Program-made: the position numbers and the translations under genes
Source: GCA-020345945 sp964596985
Lineage (GTDB): Archaea; Thermoproteota; Bathyarchaeia; RBG-16-48-13; GCA-020345945
Assembly (NCBI GenBank): GCA_964596985.1
Contig: CAZQWG010000010.1
Span: forward strand, 17,621 to 81,620
Reading direction: 5' to 3'
Length of the DNA stretch: 64,000 bases
Part shown: piece after piece, positions 1-6,641 of the stretch
Layout: each line of letters begins with the position of its first letter
Numbering within the stretch: position 1 is the first letter of the stretch
Notes under the pieces: generated by a model
Seen by the model: only the letters and a program-made list of their open reading frames with translations
Told to the model about the DNA's origin: nothing
Databases searched by the model: none

Positions 1-59
1 TTCTTCTCGAATATGATGAGGATGCCAGGTAGCACTAGCAGAAAGAGGATGAACAGCAA
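1..59 (-). CDS. Small membrane protein, partial (5' end only)
   Basis: A TTG start at 59 directly follows the TAG stop of the upstream gene at 60-62. The reading frame stays open to the window edge and encodes a run of Leu, Ile, Phe and Val that reads as a single membrane helix (LFILFLLVLPGILIIF). The abutting stop-start matches the coupling seen throughout this gene run. Only 19 codons are visible, so no function can be given. Confidence 0.45.
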   Translation of the reverse strand, partial: MLFILFLLVLPGILIIFEK

Positions 60-275
60 CTATGCAGGAAGCTCTAGCAGTGTACTGAAGCTTTCAGGGG
101 TCAGCACTGGTTTGCCGGGGAGTTCTCCCTTGCAGTAGTATTCTGCGAAGTCGGTAACTATCTTCTCTTCCTGCTCCGTCTCCACAACTATGATGAAGCA
201 TTCACGGATATGCAACGGCTTACTGCTGCTGGAAGCGATCAGCTCCCGTTCAGGGCCGTCCTTAAACACCTTCAT
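60..275 (-). CDS. Hypothetical protein, 71 aa
   Basis: A small soluble acidic protein with no family I recognise. Its ATG (275-273) overlaps the TGA of the upstream membrane-protein gene by 4 bases, and its stop abuts the TTG of the next gene, so it belongs to the same polycistron. The sequence shows one possible beta-rich stretch (ECFIIVVET) and a Pro-rich C-terminal third. It is most likely an accessory-element protein; coding potential is supported by the tight packing rather than by homology. Confidence 0.5.
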   Translation of the reverse strand: MKVFKDGPERELIASSSSKPLHIRECFIIVVETEQEEKIVTDFAEYYCKGELPGKPVLTPESFSTLLELPA

Positions 276-424
276 TTTTCATCATCTCCCTTGAAAACAT
301 TCAAGACAGCATGAACAACAAGGATAGGCAGGGCGAGAAGCCAAGCCAATCCTTTGACTAGAAGAAACGGTGCCGGATTCACTTTACGTGACATTAACTC
401 CTCGAAAGAGATACTATCCTTCAT
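272..424 (-). CDS. Small single-helix membrane protein, 50 aa
   Basis: The ORF runs from an ATG at 424 to a TGA at 272 and is 4 bases overlapped at both ends (ATGA with the winged-helix gene upstream and with the 71-aa gene downstream). The protein has an acidic N-terminus (MKDSISFEEL) followed by a hydrophobic segment at about residues 15-42 that includes WLLALPILVVHAVL, and a charged end. It fills what would otherwise be a gap in a gapless operon, which is the main argument that it is real. Function unknown. Confidence 0.5.
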   Translation of the reverse strand: MKDSISFEELMSRKVNPAPFLLVKGLAWLLALPILVVHAVLNVFKGDDEK

Positions 425-768
425 TCCCTGATCCTCCTCCAGTAAACCTTCTCTCCTTTGACAGCCCAGACGACCAGCTTGCCCCAGCGCTTCAGCTTAC
501 GTAGGTCCTCCTCAACCGTGCTCGCAGACAACCCGAGTTCCCGCGCAAGCATCTTGGAGTCTTTACCGCCTGTAGGATGCTCAGAATCCTCGCGTGCTGG
601 ATTCAACTGCTGGAAAACCTGTTCAACCCGGTCCCCGGAAGGAGGAAAATACAGCTCGAAAATGCTCCGGGTACTATTCTTCCCGTTCTCAGGGATAGCC
701 TCAACAGGATTCTCCTGTGAGCGAATACAAGTACGAATATGCCTCCTCCGGGTTACACTCTCGGTCAA
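421..768 (-). CDS. Winged-helix DNA-binding protein, 115 aa
   Basis: The C-terminal half reads as a helix-turn-helix: residues SKMLARELGLSASTVEEDLRK form the two helices, followed by a basic wing (KLVVWAVKGEKVYWRRI). The N-terminal half is basic and probably disordered. The start is a TTG at 768 that overlaps the upstream stop as TTGA. The protein probably regulates the element's own genes or binds its replication site; that role is inferred from the fold only. It lies in the middle of the accessory operon. Confidence 0.55.
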   Translation of the reverse strand: MTESVTRRRHIRTCIRSQENPVEAIPENGKNSTRSIFELYFPPSGDRVEQVFQQLNPAREDSEHPTGGKDSKMLARELGLSASTVEEDLRKLKRWGKLVVWAVKGEKVYWRRIRE

Positions 769-1397
769 GTTGACTCAGCGATCGCTACGGCTGGGACCGG
801 GAGGTCCAAAGCCACGGCAGGAAAAACCGCGTGGTTCAAGCTGAAACTGCCTGAAACCGGCCTCACCAAGAGCTGACCGTGCTCCTTCCAGCAGAGCTCC
901 CTGCACCGGGCACCGATCGAACCCTCAGCGGGAAGCCCCTTCTCCCCGAACAGCTCCTTATACTTCTCGCGGATCACATTCGCACGCCAACCCGAACCAA
1001 GGTTCTCATGATCCTCCTTTGCAAGGGCAAGGATCGATGCCATACACCTGTCGCGGACAGACCTGAACTTCTCAACCCCACGATCAGGATCCCAGGTGCG
1101 CCAAGACTTCTCAATCTTAGCTGGAAGCTTATCGACCGGATAGAGAGAAGCAGCATCCTCAACCAAGATCTTCTTGGCGAACAGCCACTTCGACCCCCAG
1201 ACACCGCGAACAGTCATCCTGCTCCCTACCGGCGGAATCTGCTTCATAATCGAATACTCGACTCCGACCTCAAACTCACGGGGCTTCTCCTCCACAGTCT
1301 TCACCTGTAGAACCTTACCCATGAACCTGCCGTCCCTCTTCCGCCTCCAAACCCGGGAGCGGTGCAGAACGCATTCAACCGTTATGGATTCAGCCAT
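765..1397 (-). CDS. Hypothetical protein, 210 aa, possible OB-like N-terminal domain
   Basis: The ATG at 1397 directly follows the TAG of the upstream gene and the TGA overlaps the TTG of the winged-helix gene. Residues about 1-85 alternate hydrophobic and basic residues with Gly turns (SRMTVRGVWGSKWLFAKKI), consistent with a small beta-barrel. Residues 95-175 look helical and contain Trp and Cys residues (CRELCWKEHG). I do not recognise the family. A nucleic-acid binding role within the mobile element is possible but not shown. Confidence 0.5.
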   Translation of the reverse strand: MAESITVECVLHRSRVWRRKRDGRFMGKVLQVKTVEEKPREFEVGVEYSIMKQIPPVGSRMTVRGVWGSKWLFAKKILVEDAASLYPVDKLPAKIEKSWRTWDPDRGVEKFRSVRDRCMASILALAKEDHENLGSGWRANVIREKYKELFGEKGLPAEGSIGARCRELCWKEHGQLLVRPVSGSFSLNHAVFPAVALDLPVPAVAIAEST

Positions 1398-1751
1398 CTA
1401 AGCGTAGGGACTAGGAGTCTTCTTCTTACTGTCTTCAGGCGCCGTTTTTATCGGATGCCCTAGATGCTTCTCGACGTTTTGAACATGCTTCATCGCCCAC
1501 TCTGCGAGAACCTTGAAGTTAGCAGGAGACATGTGGACTTCAACCTGCATCTCATGAACTATCTCCTTAGTCTGCAAGCCTCCAGGGGTATTCTCTACAG
1601 GCTTAATTTTCAACCGGTCATGATAGAATATGATCCGTCCTTCCGCAGGATTCAAACCACCAAAAATCCCACTGGCATATATGGAACGGAAGTTCTCGGA
1701 TTCAGCTACACGGAAATTCGGCGGCCTAACCATACTTGACTTCTTCGACAA
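1398..1751 (-). CDS. DUF3467-like protein, 117 aa
   Basis: The arrangement resembles the DUF3467 group: an N-terminal strand pair around RSIYASGIFGGLNPAEGRI, then a QVEVHMSPANFKVLAEWAMKH segment and a C-terminal helix ending with LGHPI. Proteins of that group are about 90-120 residues and have no established function. The TTG start at 1751 follows the TGA of the 57-aa gene without a gap; an internal ATG seven codons in is an alternative. The assignment rests on pattern memory only. Confidence 0.45.
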   Translation of the reverse strand: MSKKSSMVRPPNFRVAESENFRSIYASGIFGGLNPAEGRIIFYHDRLKIKPVENTPGGLQTKEIVHEMQVEVHMSPANFKVLAEWAMKHVQNVEKHLGHPIKTAPEDSKKKTPSPYA

Positions 1752-1925
1752 TCAGATACCCCCACGCGATAACCCGTTCCGCGAGGATTTCAGAAGCAGC
1801 TCCAAGTCCTCCTCGGCAAGCAGAAGGGAGAGAGAGTTCCTGGCGAAGCCCCCCATCCGCTTCTTCCACCAAGCAGCCTCCCGGCAGTCACCGAAACGGA
1901 CAACCAAGATATTCTCGCCGTTCAA
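1752..1925 (-). CDS. Small basic hypothetical protein, 57 aa
   Basis: The ORF opens with a TTG (1925-1923) that overlaps the TGA of the zinc-finger gene as TTGA and closes with TGA at 1754-1752, immediately before the TTG of the DUF3467-like gene. The product contains a strand-like ILVVRFGDC, a WWKKR patch and a helix LLLAEEDLELLLKSS. It fits an otherwise empty slot in the operon. No family recognised. Confidence 0.45.
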   Translation of the reverse strand: MNGENILVVRFGDCREAAWWKKRMGGFARNSLSLLLAEEDLELLLKSSRNGLSRGGI

Positions 1926-2284
1926 GGCAGCTGAGACTTGACCTTCTTCGCTTGTTCAATGTACTGCTGGAAAGCCGTCGGCTTATCTTCTGGTAGGTAG
2001 TCGATCGCAGTCTGCAGAAGCACGGGGTCCATCTCCTTTATGATCGCAAGCAGACTCTTGAAACGCTGGTTCTCCTCCATGAGCAGCCCCTCCCGGTTGA
2101 TACGTGGGGAACTATTCTCCTCCATCTTACGGAACTCGTTGATCCTCTCCTGAAGGGCCTTATACTGCTCCTCGCTGATCGAGTACACGCTAGTAAGCTC
2201 CTCGCCGGGATGCACCTGTCGGAAATGCTCAACTACCTCCCCGTAACCATAGTCCGTGAAATCGCATAAAGGACACTTAAACAA
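1922..2284 (-). CDS. C2H2 zinc-finger protein, 120 aa
   Basis: The N-terminus holds one classical finger: C4 and C7 in KCPLC, then H20 and H25 in EHFRQVH, as in many crenarchaeal virus and plasmid proteins. The rest is helical and charged (residues 38-65 and 75-118), probably a dimerisation or coiled segment. The start is TTG at 2284 with a GGAG site about nine bases upstream on the minus strand. It is the first gene of the unbroken overlapping series that runs to the window edge. It likely binds DNA for regulation; no target is known. Confidence 0.65.
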   Translation of the reverse strand: MFKCPLCDFTDYGYGEVVEHFRQVHPGEELTSVYSISEEQYKALQERINEFRKMEENSSPRINREGLLMEENQRFKSLLAIIKEMDPVLLQTAIDYLPEDKPTAFQQYIEQAKKVKSQLP

Positions 2285-2301
2285 TCAAATCAACTCCTGT
2301 C

Positions 2302-2331
2302 AAACGACCGTGAAGATGTCTGCACGGGTTT
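2302..2331 (-). promoter_or_regulatory. Hairpin in the leader of the zinc-finger gene
   Basis: CCGTG (2308-2312) pairs with CACGG (2323-2327) around a 10-base loop, and AAAC (2302-2305) can pair with GTTT (2328-2331) after a two-base bulge. The stem sits just upstream of the ribosome site of the 2284 gene on the minus strand. The stretch 2332-2445 holds no convincing gene. A regulatory or processing role is a guess. Confidence 0.3.
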
Positions 2332-2445
2332 CGGTTAGTGAGTGAAGAACACCATGGCATCAAGCAGAGCCCTCGACGAAAACTGGGACCGTAAGAACCG
2401 GAGGCTCCGCCCGACTATTCCCGCCCGCACAGACAGAAATCAAGG

Positions 2446-2619
2446 TTACGTCTCCCACCATCCCAAGCGCTCAAAGAGGAGGCATGCAACCCCGAACCAG
2501 ACCATACCCCCAAGCATCAGCACAGCGCAACCCGGGTACGGGCTGACACCCGCAAAAGTCGTACAGAAACATAGGGGAAGAAAGGTGACAGCGAACGCGA
2601 CCCGATCCCTACTCACCAT
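2446..2619 (-). CDS. Small two-helix membrane protein, 57 aa
   Basis: The ORF has an ATG at 2619 preceded by a GGGAG site five to six bases upstream and ends with TAA at 2446. Two hydrophobic segments, at about residues 7-25 and 31-49 (VLMLGGMVWFGVACLLF), are separated by a short turn with Pro residues; four Cys lie in or near the membrane part. It is the first gene of the minus-strand element operon next to the junction. Small hydrophobic proteins of this kind are common in archaeal viruses. Confidence 0.5.
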   Translation of the reverse strand: MVSRDRVAFAVTFLPLCFCTTFAGVSPYPGCAVLMLGGMVWFGVACLLFERLGWWET

Positions 2620-2671
2620 GGGATCTCCCTAAGAACCGGTTGCCCGCGCATAGAAGAAGCAGGGATTCATC

Positions 2672-3928
2672 CTAGTGGCACGAAATAGCACGATCAAGTA
2701 TTACTACGGGAACTCTTGATTTTGAAAGCTCCAAGGCCAGGATTAGAGCTGTCGTTGTTTTTCCGGAACCAGTAGTACCGAGGATGCATATGTGACGTTT
2801 CATTTGTCTCTTGCCTATCTCGAATGTTCCAATCGGTCTTTCCATACAATCTAGGATGAGACCGATCCGGACCCGCTCTTCATTTTCGTCCAAGAGATCT
2901 TGTTGAGAAGGCCCTTTCAAGGGAGTTGAAAGAAGTTTATGGCTCCTTCTGTTCCCGAGGTCGTATGGATAAAGAAAACAAGAAAGCTCCGAAGAAGTCA
3001 AGATTTCTCCTAGCCCCTCCACCCTTCTGAGCAATATCTCTCGATCGGCTCTCGAATAGTCAGAAACCTTGAAGACTTTCATTGCTCCCTCCCTCCTTGA
3101 AGGATTCGTGTGCTGCTCTCCCCCGTTTGTCTGTTGAGAAAGGCATGCTTCTATCCTCGACTTCAACGACGACGTTGTTACCGTATCGTTCCTCTCTGAT
3201 CCAACGAGCCGTAAGTATAATCTAGAATTCCAAGCACCCAATCGACAACCTTCCTGGAAACGTTCGCCGAAGAGATCCAACCCGAATTCATTTAAACTCC
3301 GGACCCTGGCTAGGTCGATCGGCTCAAATACGATTGAGAGATCCACGGTCTCAACTACTAGCGCCTTCGAGAGCTTGTCAATCGCCGGTCTTCTGTGAAG
3401 AATACCTTGTTCTGAGTGAACAATCTCCATTACCATTTCTGCGATCCTCGACCTTCTTTCCCGAGAGAACCATGCGCCGGGTTCAGTTGTTACCGCTGGT
3501 GAAGATTTGGGTCGAAGAAAACACCGTACGATTTCTCTGGGGTCTCTAATCCTTCGGAGTTCAACCAATCCCTCGTAAACGGACTCGTATATTCCTTTGA
3601 ACTCCTCGACCTTCCTCTCCAATGAGATGATGAGCCCTTGGATTGAAGTCTGTTTTCTTTGATAGTCTTCTCCTTCCAGCCTTCCCGTCTCCGTGAGACA
3701 GAAGATCGGGGATACCTCTTTTGCGTTGATTCCAATCTCGATCGACCCCGAAAGACAGCTCTTATAAAGACATAATACAAGTTGAGTGTCGATCCTTCCC
3801 AGGACTTCTATATGGATGCGGCCGACCTCAAGAAAGGCGTATGCTTTGAGGATCTTTCTACTGGAGAGAACTAGAGTCGACTCATCGACAAGACACGAGT
3901 TGAATTCTTCTCTATTCAAGCTCCGCAA
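2672..3928 (-). pseudogene. DUF87/HerA-type ATPase, truncated after Walker A
   Basis: The 418-residue frame has a long N-terminal region (mixed beta and helical, unrecognised) and then a P-loop, GTTGSGKTT at residues 384-392, followed by the helix and strand ending VVILDR at 409-414. In DUF87/HerA-like ATPases this strand is normally followed by a Gly-Glu-Tyr type sequence, a Walker B and about 200 more residues. Here the frame ends four residues later (AISCH then stop), and neither other frame continues the domain. The break falls where the small-gene operon begins, so the gene was probably cut by insertion or deletion. It would lack Walker B and arginine fingers and be inactive as an ATPase. 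Start taken as TTG 3928. Confidence 0.65.
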
Positions 3929-4095
3929 GTTCTCTCAAGAAACGTTGTGAGAAATGTATTTAGTTACCAACCCTTTATCATTCTTGGATTGACTGGTTTG
4001 GGAAGCCTCTGATCAACTTTACCATTGCTGGGGGTCCAGCATCAGATTTGAGAGACGTATAAAGATTCTCGTGTTGCATTCTGGTAGGGGTTACC

Positions 4096-5808
4096 GTGCG
4101 GCGAAGTACGATTGTTGTTGGGGTTCTGTTGTTGTTAACAGGGCTCTCGGCTCTCCTACAAACCCAAACGGTAGAGCGGTACCAGCCTTGCTTGGAAAGT
4201 AGATCGATAGAAGTCATCGTTCAGCCGATGTCGGAGTACAGCCGACACTTCGGAATCTCTAATCGGAAGACCAAAGTCGAGTTAGGGGTCACGACTGAAC
4301 AGAATGCAATCGTGAAGATCAGGTCACGTGGACAATCGATCTCCAAGCACGAGACAGGTCCGGGACAGCACTCGTGGAACGTGACGCTAAGTGACCCTGA
4401 AGGTAGATACAGTGTTGTCGTCGTGAATCCTAACAGATCAAAACTGTCTCTGTTTCTTCATCTCAGATTCTACGTATTATCCTTGGAGGATACCAGGCCT
4501 CACACTAATGCTGCTCTTCTAGTCGGGGCGGCAGGTCTTTCAACAATCCTTCTCGGGATCGCAGCCCCCTCTTCAAATGCCTCCCTTCTCATTATCACTT
4601 TACAATTCTTCGGAGCGGCATCCCTACTGCATATCGTAGGATTCATCTACAAGGTTCCCCTCTTCTTCCTGTCTTCGCTTGGTACTTTCGTCTTGGCCAA
4701 CATCTTCTGTCTCGGGTCACTTACTCGGTGGATACGTTCAGCCTACCGAATCCTAAGCGGAATGGACCTCCCTCTTGTCATTAGCCTTTATCTAACCATC
4801 CAAACCTCGATCGCACTTTTCCTAATACCCATATACGTTGGGAGAACCGGTTTGATCCCTGAGAAGAATATTACTTTCGAGATGTCACAAGCGAACCCCC
4901 TACTAGGTGTATGTGATCACATCGAACCCGGAACAGATGAGAATGTAATTCGAAATCACTTCAAGCTGATAAGCTCTCTCGGCTCCGAATGGGTCAGACT
5001 CGACATGGGATGGGAACAAATCGAACCGAGCCGGGGCGATTGGAGGTTCGACTTCTGGGACTCCCTCGTAAGAATCTCTTCTCATTACGGTTTGCGAATC
5101 CTTCCAATCCTCTCTGGAACACCCCGCTGGGCATCTTCCCATCCCGATCTTGACTCTTACTACGCCTATCCCCCTAGAGACCTCAGCGATTTCAGAAACT
5201 TTGTTCGGAAAGTCGTCGAGAGATACGGAAGAAAGATATACTACTGGGAGATCTGGAATGAACCTGACGCTCAATTCTGGAGGGGCACGATTCAAGAGTA
5301 CTGTGAACTTCTCCAAGTAACAAGCTCTGTGCTAAGAGCCGTGGACCAGACTACTAAGTTGGTCTTAGGTGGAATTTCTAGTACGGGTCTACCGTTCTTC
5401 AAAGAACTTCTATCCCTCGGGGCTTTAGATCATGTTGACCTAGTAGGAATACATCTCTACGGGTCAGACGCGGATGAACTGCTGAAGAGGGCTGAAGACT
5501 TTCTTCAAGTTCTGGACGGATCAAGAACCCCCATTCCAGTATGGGTCACCGAGATAGGACTGTCGACCCCATTCCAGCACAATGCCGAAGAGACTCAAGC
5601 GGGGTTTCTCAAACAGACGTTCACCAAGCTCTCTGCAATACCCAGAATTCAAAGGATCTTCTGGTATGAACTCAAGGACAGTGGGCTGCTCTTCTTTTGG
5701 CGTGAACACAACTTTGGTCTAGTCAGATTTGATCTCAGTCCCAAAGCCTCGTACAGAGCGTATGTGAGTATGGCGGAAACTCTCAGGCAAGACGAAGCCG
5801 TGGAGTAA
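4096..5808 (+). CDS. Membrane-anchored clan GH-A glycoside hydrolase
   Basis: A 570-residue protein. Residues 4-22 form a signal anchor, residues 23-130 an outside beta-rich domain, and residues about 137-250 four further membrane helices. The catalytic barrel lies at about 270-560. The barrel carries IWNEPD with the putative acid/base Glu389 and VWVTEIG with the putative nucleophile Glu486, the usual pair of retaining clan GH-A enzymes (GH39, GH5 or GH10-like). It probably cleaves polysaccharide or glycan outside the cell. The start is GTG 4096. It stands alone, with divergent and unrelated neighbours. Substrate cannot be told from sequence. Confidence 0.7.
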   Translation: MRRSTIVVGVLLLLTGLSALLQTQTVERYQPCLESRSIEVIVQPMSEYSRHFGISNRKTKVELGVTTEQNAIVKIRSRGQSISKHETGPGQHSWNVTLSDPEGRYSVVVVNPNRSKLSLFLHLRFYVLSLEDTRPHTNAALLVGAAGLSTILLGIAAPSSNASLLIITLQFFGAASLLHIVGFIYKVPLFFLSSLGTFVLANIFCLGSLTRWIRSAYRILSGMDLPLVISLYLTIQTSIALFLIPIYVGRTGLIPEKNITFEMSQANPLLGVCDHIEPGTDENVIRNHFKLISSLGSEWVRLDMGWEQIEPSRGDWRFDFWDSLVRISSHYGLRILPILSGTPRWASSHPDLDSYYAYPPRDLSDFRNFVRKVVERYGRKIYYWEIWNEPDAQFWRGTIQEYCELLQVTSSVLRAVDQTTKLVLGGISSTGLPFFKELLSLGALDHVDLVGIHLYGSDADELLKRAEDFLQVLDGSRTPIPVWVTEIGLSTPFQHNAEETQAGFLKQTFTKLSAIPRIQRIFWYELKDSGLLFFWREHNFGLVRFDLSPKASYRAYVSMAETLRQDEAVE

Positions 5809-5864
5809 GAAGTAAACTATATTCAATATCCCGGTAGTATAACGGAATCGGGATTCGGAAGACT

Positions 5865-5870
5865 TAAAGG
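5865..5870 (+). promoter_or_regulatory. Possible TATA element for the OB-fold gene
   Basis: The AT-rich box CTTAAA lies about 50 bases before the TTG start at 5915. A 6-bp hairpin (GGACTC / GAGTCC, 5873-5893) sits between box and gene. The box is weak and its use is inferred. Confidence 0.3.
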
Positions 5871-5914
5871 GACTCTAAATGATGGAGTCCTGCTGATTTG
5901 AGTAGTGAATAGAT

Positions 5915-6421
5915 TTGTCAGAAGAAGAAGTTGAATACGTCAAGGTCGGCGATTTGAAGCCATACCTTGGAAAAGTATACCTCAAAGCGAAGGTAGTTGA
6001 GATGGAAGAGCCCCGTGAAGTGTCCGGGGGAGAACACCGGGTGTGTGAGGCTCTGATTGGAGATGAGAGCGGCTGCATCTATCTGACCCTATGGGATGAC
6101 AGCATTGATGAGTTCGAGGTAGGTAACACGGCTCATATCGAGAATGGATATGTTTCCGTGTTCAAGGAGTCTATGAGATTGACTGCCGGAAAATTCGGGA
6201 CAGTCACAAAGATCGATGAAGAGTTCTCTGAAGAAGTAAATACCGACAACAACCTCTCAGACAAACAGGTTGAGCAGCGGAGGCGCAGATCCTATGATAG
6301 AGGCTATGGCGGTGGCAGGAGCTATGGCGGCGGGTTCGGCGGGGGGTACAGGTCGAATCGGTCTGGTGGCGGTCGGTCTAGACGAGGGGACTGGAAGGGC
6401 GGATACAAGAAAAGGCGCTAG
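5915..6421 (+). CDS. Single-stranded nucleic-acid binding OB-fold protein with Gly/Arg tail
   Basis: Residues about 5-105 form an OB fold of the RPA/SOSS-B type (VGDLKPYLGKVYLKAKVVEM, later GCIYLTLWDD and GNTAHIENGYVSVF). Residues 120-168 are an Arg/Gly-rich, Tyr-containing tail with GGG repeats and a basic end. Archaeal single-strand binding proteins with one OB fold and a flexible tail have this plan. It would coat single-stranded DNA or RNA. The start is TTG 5915. A T-rich stretch follows the stop at about 6435. The tail is basic rather than the acidic tail of bacterial SSB. Confidence 0.75.
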   Translation: MSEEEVEYVKVGDLKPYLGKVYLKAKVVEMEEPREVSGGEHRVCEALIGDESGCIYLTLWDDSIDEFEVGNTAHIENGYVSVFKESMRLTAGKFGTVTKIDEEFSEEVNTDNNLSDKQVEQRRRRSYDRGYGGGRSYGGGFGGGYRSNRSGGGRSRRGDWKGGYKKRR

Positions 6422-6433
6422 CGTAGACCGTCG

Positions 6434-6442
6434 CGTTTTTTC
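6434..6442 (+). terminator. T-rich terminator after OB-fold gene
   Basis: A run of T (gcgttttttc) lies 14-20 bases after the stop codon. Archaeal RNA polymerase terminates on T-rich tracts without needing a hairpin. Confidence 0.4.
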
Positions 6443-6494
6443 ATCTGGACGCCGATTTTCCGACGGTGTCCAACTCTTTTTACTAAACATTCTG

Positions 6495-6502
6495 TATAAA
6501 AG
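6495..6502 (+). promoter_or_regulatory. TATA box for the ade transcript
   Basis: TATAAAAG is a near-perfect archaeal TATA box. Transcription would begin around 6520-6528, leaving a leader of roughly 115 bases that contains a short upstream ORF. Confidence 0.6.
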
Positions 6503-6560
6503 AAAGGCATATCCACTGTTCTATTCTCTGGGTAGTTAAGGTAGACGGCCAGGAGGAATC

Positions 6561-6632
6561 GTGTATCGCCTAGTTGATAGGATAAGATCTCCGCTCGTAT
6601 CGCTTGAAAGGACAGAAAAACAGGTTATATGA
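6561..6632 (+). CDS. Upstream ORF of 23 codons before ade
   Basis: A perfect AGGAGG (6551-6556) sits four bases before GTG 6561. The frame runs 23 codons to TGA 6630-6632; the product begins MYRLVDRIRSPLV. The stop overlaps the GAGGTGA ribosome site of ade (6631-6637), so ribosomes finishing here would lie on the next start. Codon content is not biased to any amino acid. It may be a translational-coupling leader; whether the peptide matters is unknown. Confidence 0.45.
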   Translation: MYRLVDRIRSPLVSLERTEKQVI

Positions 6633-6641
6633 GGTGAGTTG

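Larger units (their letters stand above)
1..2695. mobile_element. Probable end of an integrated plasmid or virus
   Basis: The segment is a minus-strand run of at least nine short genes of no recognised metabolic function. From 2284 down, each overlaps the next by 4 bases (ATGA or TTGA) or abuts it directly. The products include a C2H2 zinc finger, a winged helix and several small membrane proteins, a mix usual for archaeal viruses and plasmids. It ends close to 2690-2697, where an ATPase gene is cut off in mid-domain. No integrase, tRNA or repeat is visible because the other end lies outside the window. The mobile nature is inferred from gene style and the broken neighbour. Confidence 0.45.

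Noticed and set aside
2342..2632. Plus-strand 96-codon frame opposite the two-helix membrane gene
   Set aside because: It is Arg/Pro/Thr-rich with no domain and no good ribosome site; the minus strand encodes a clear membrane protein with GGGAG in place.
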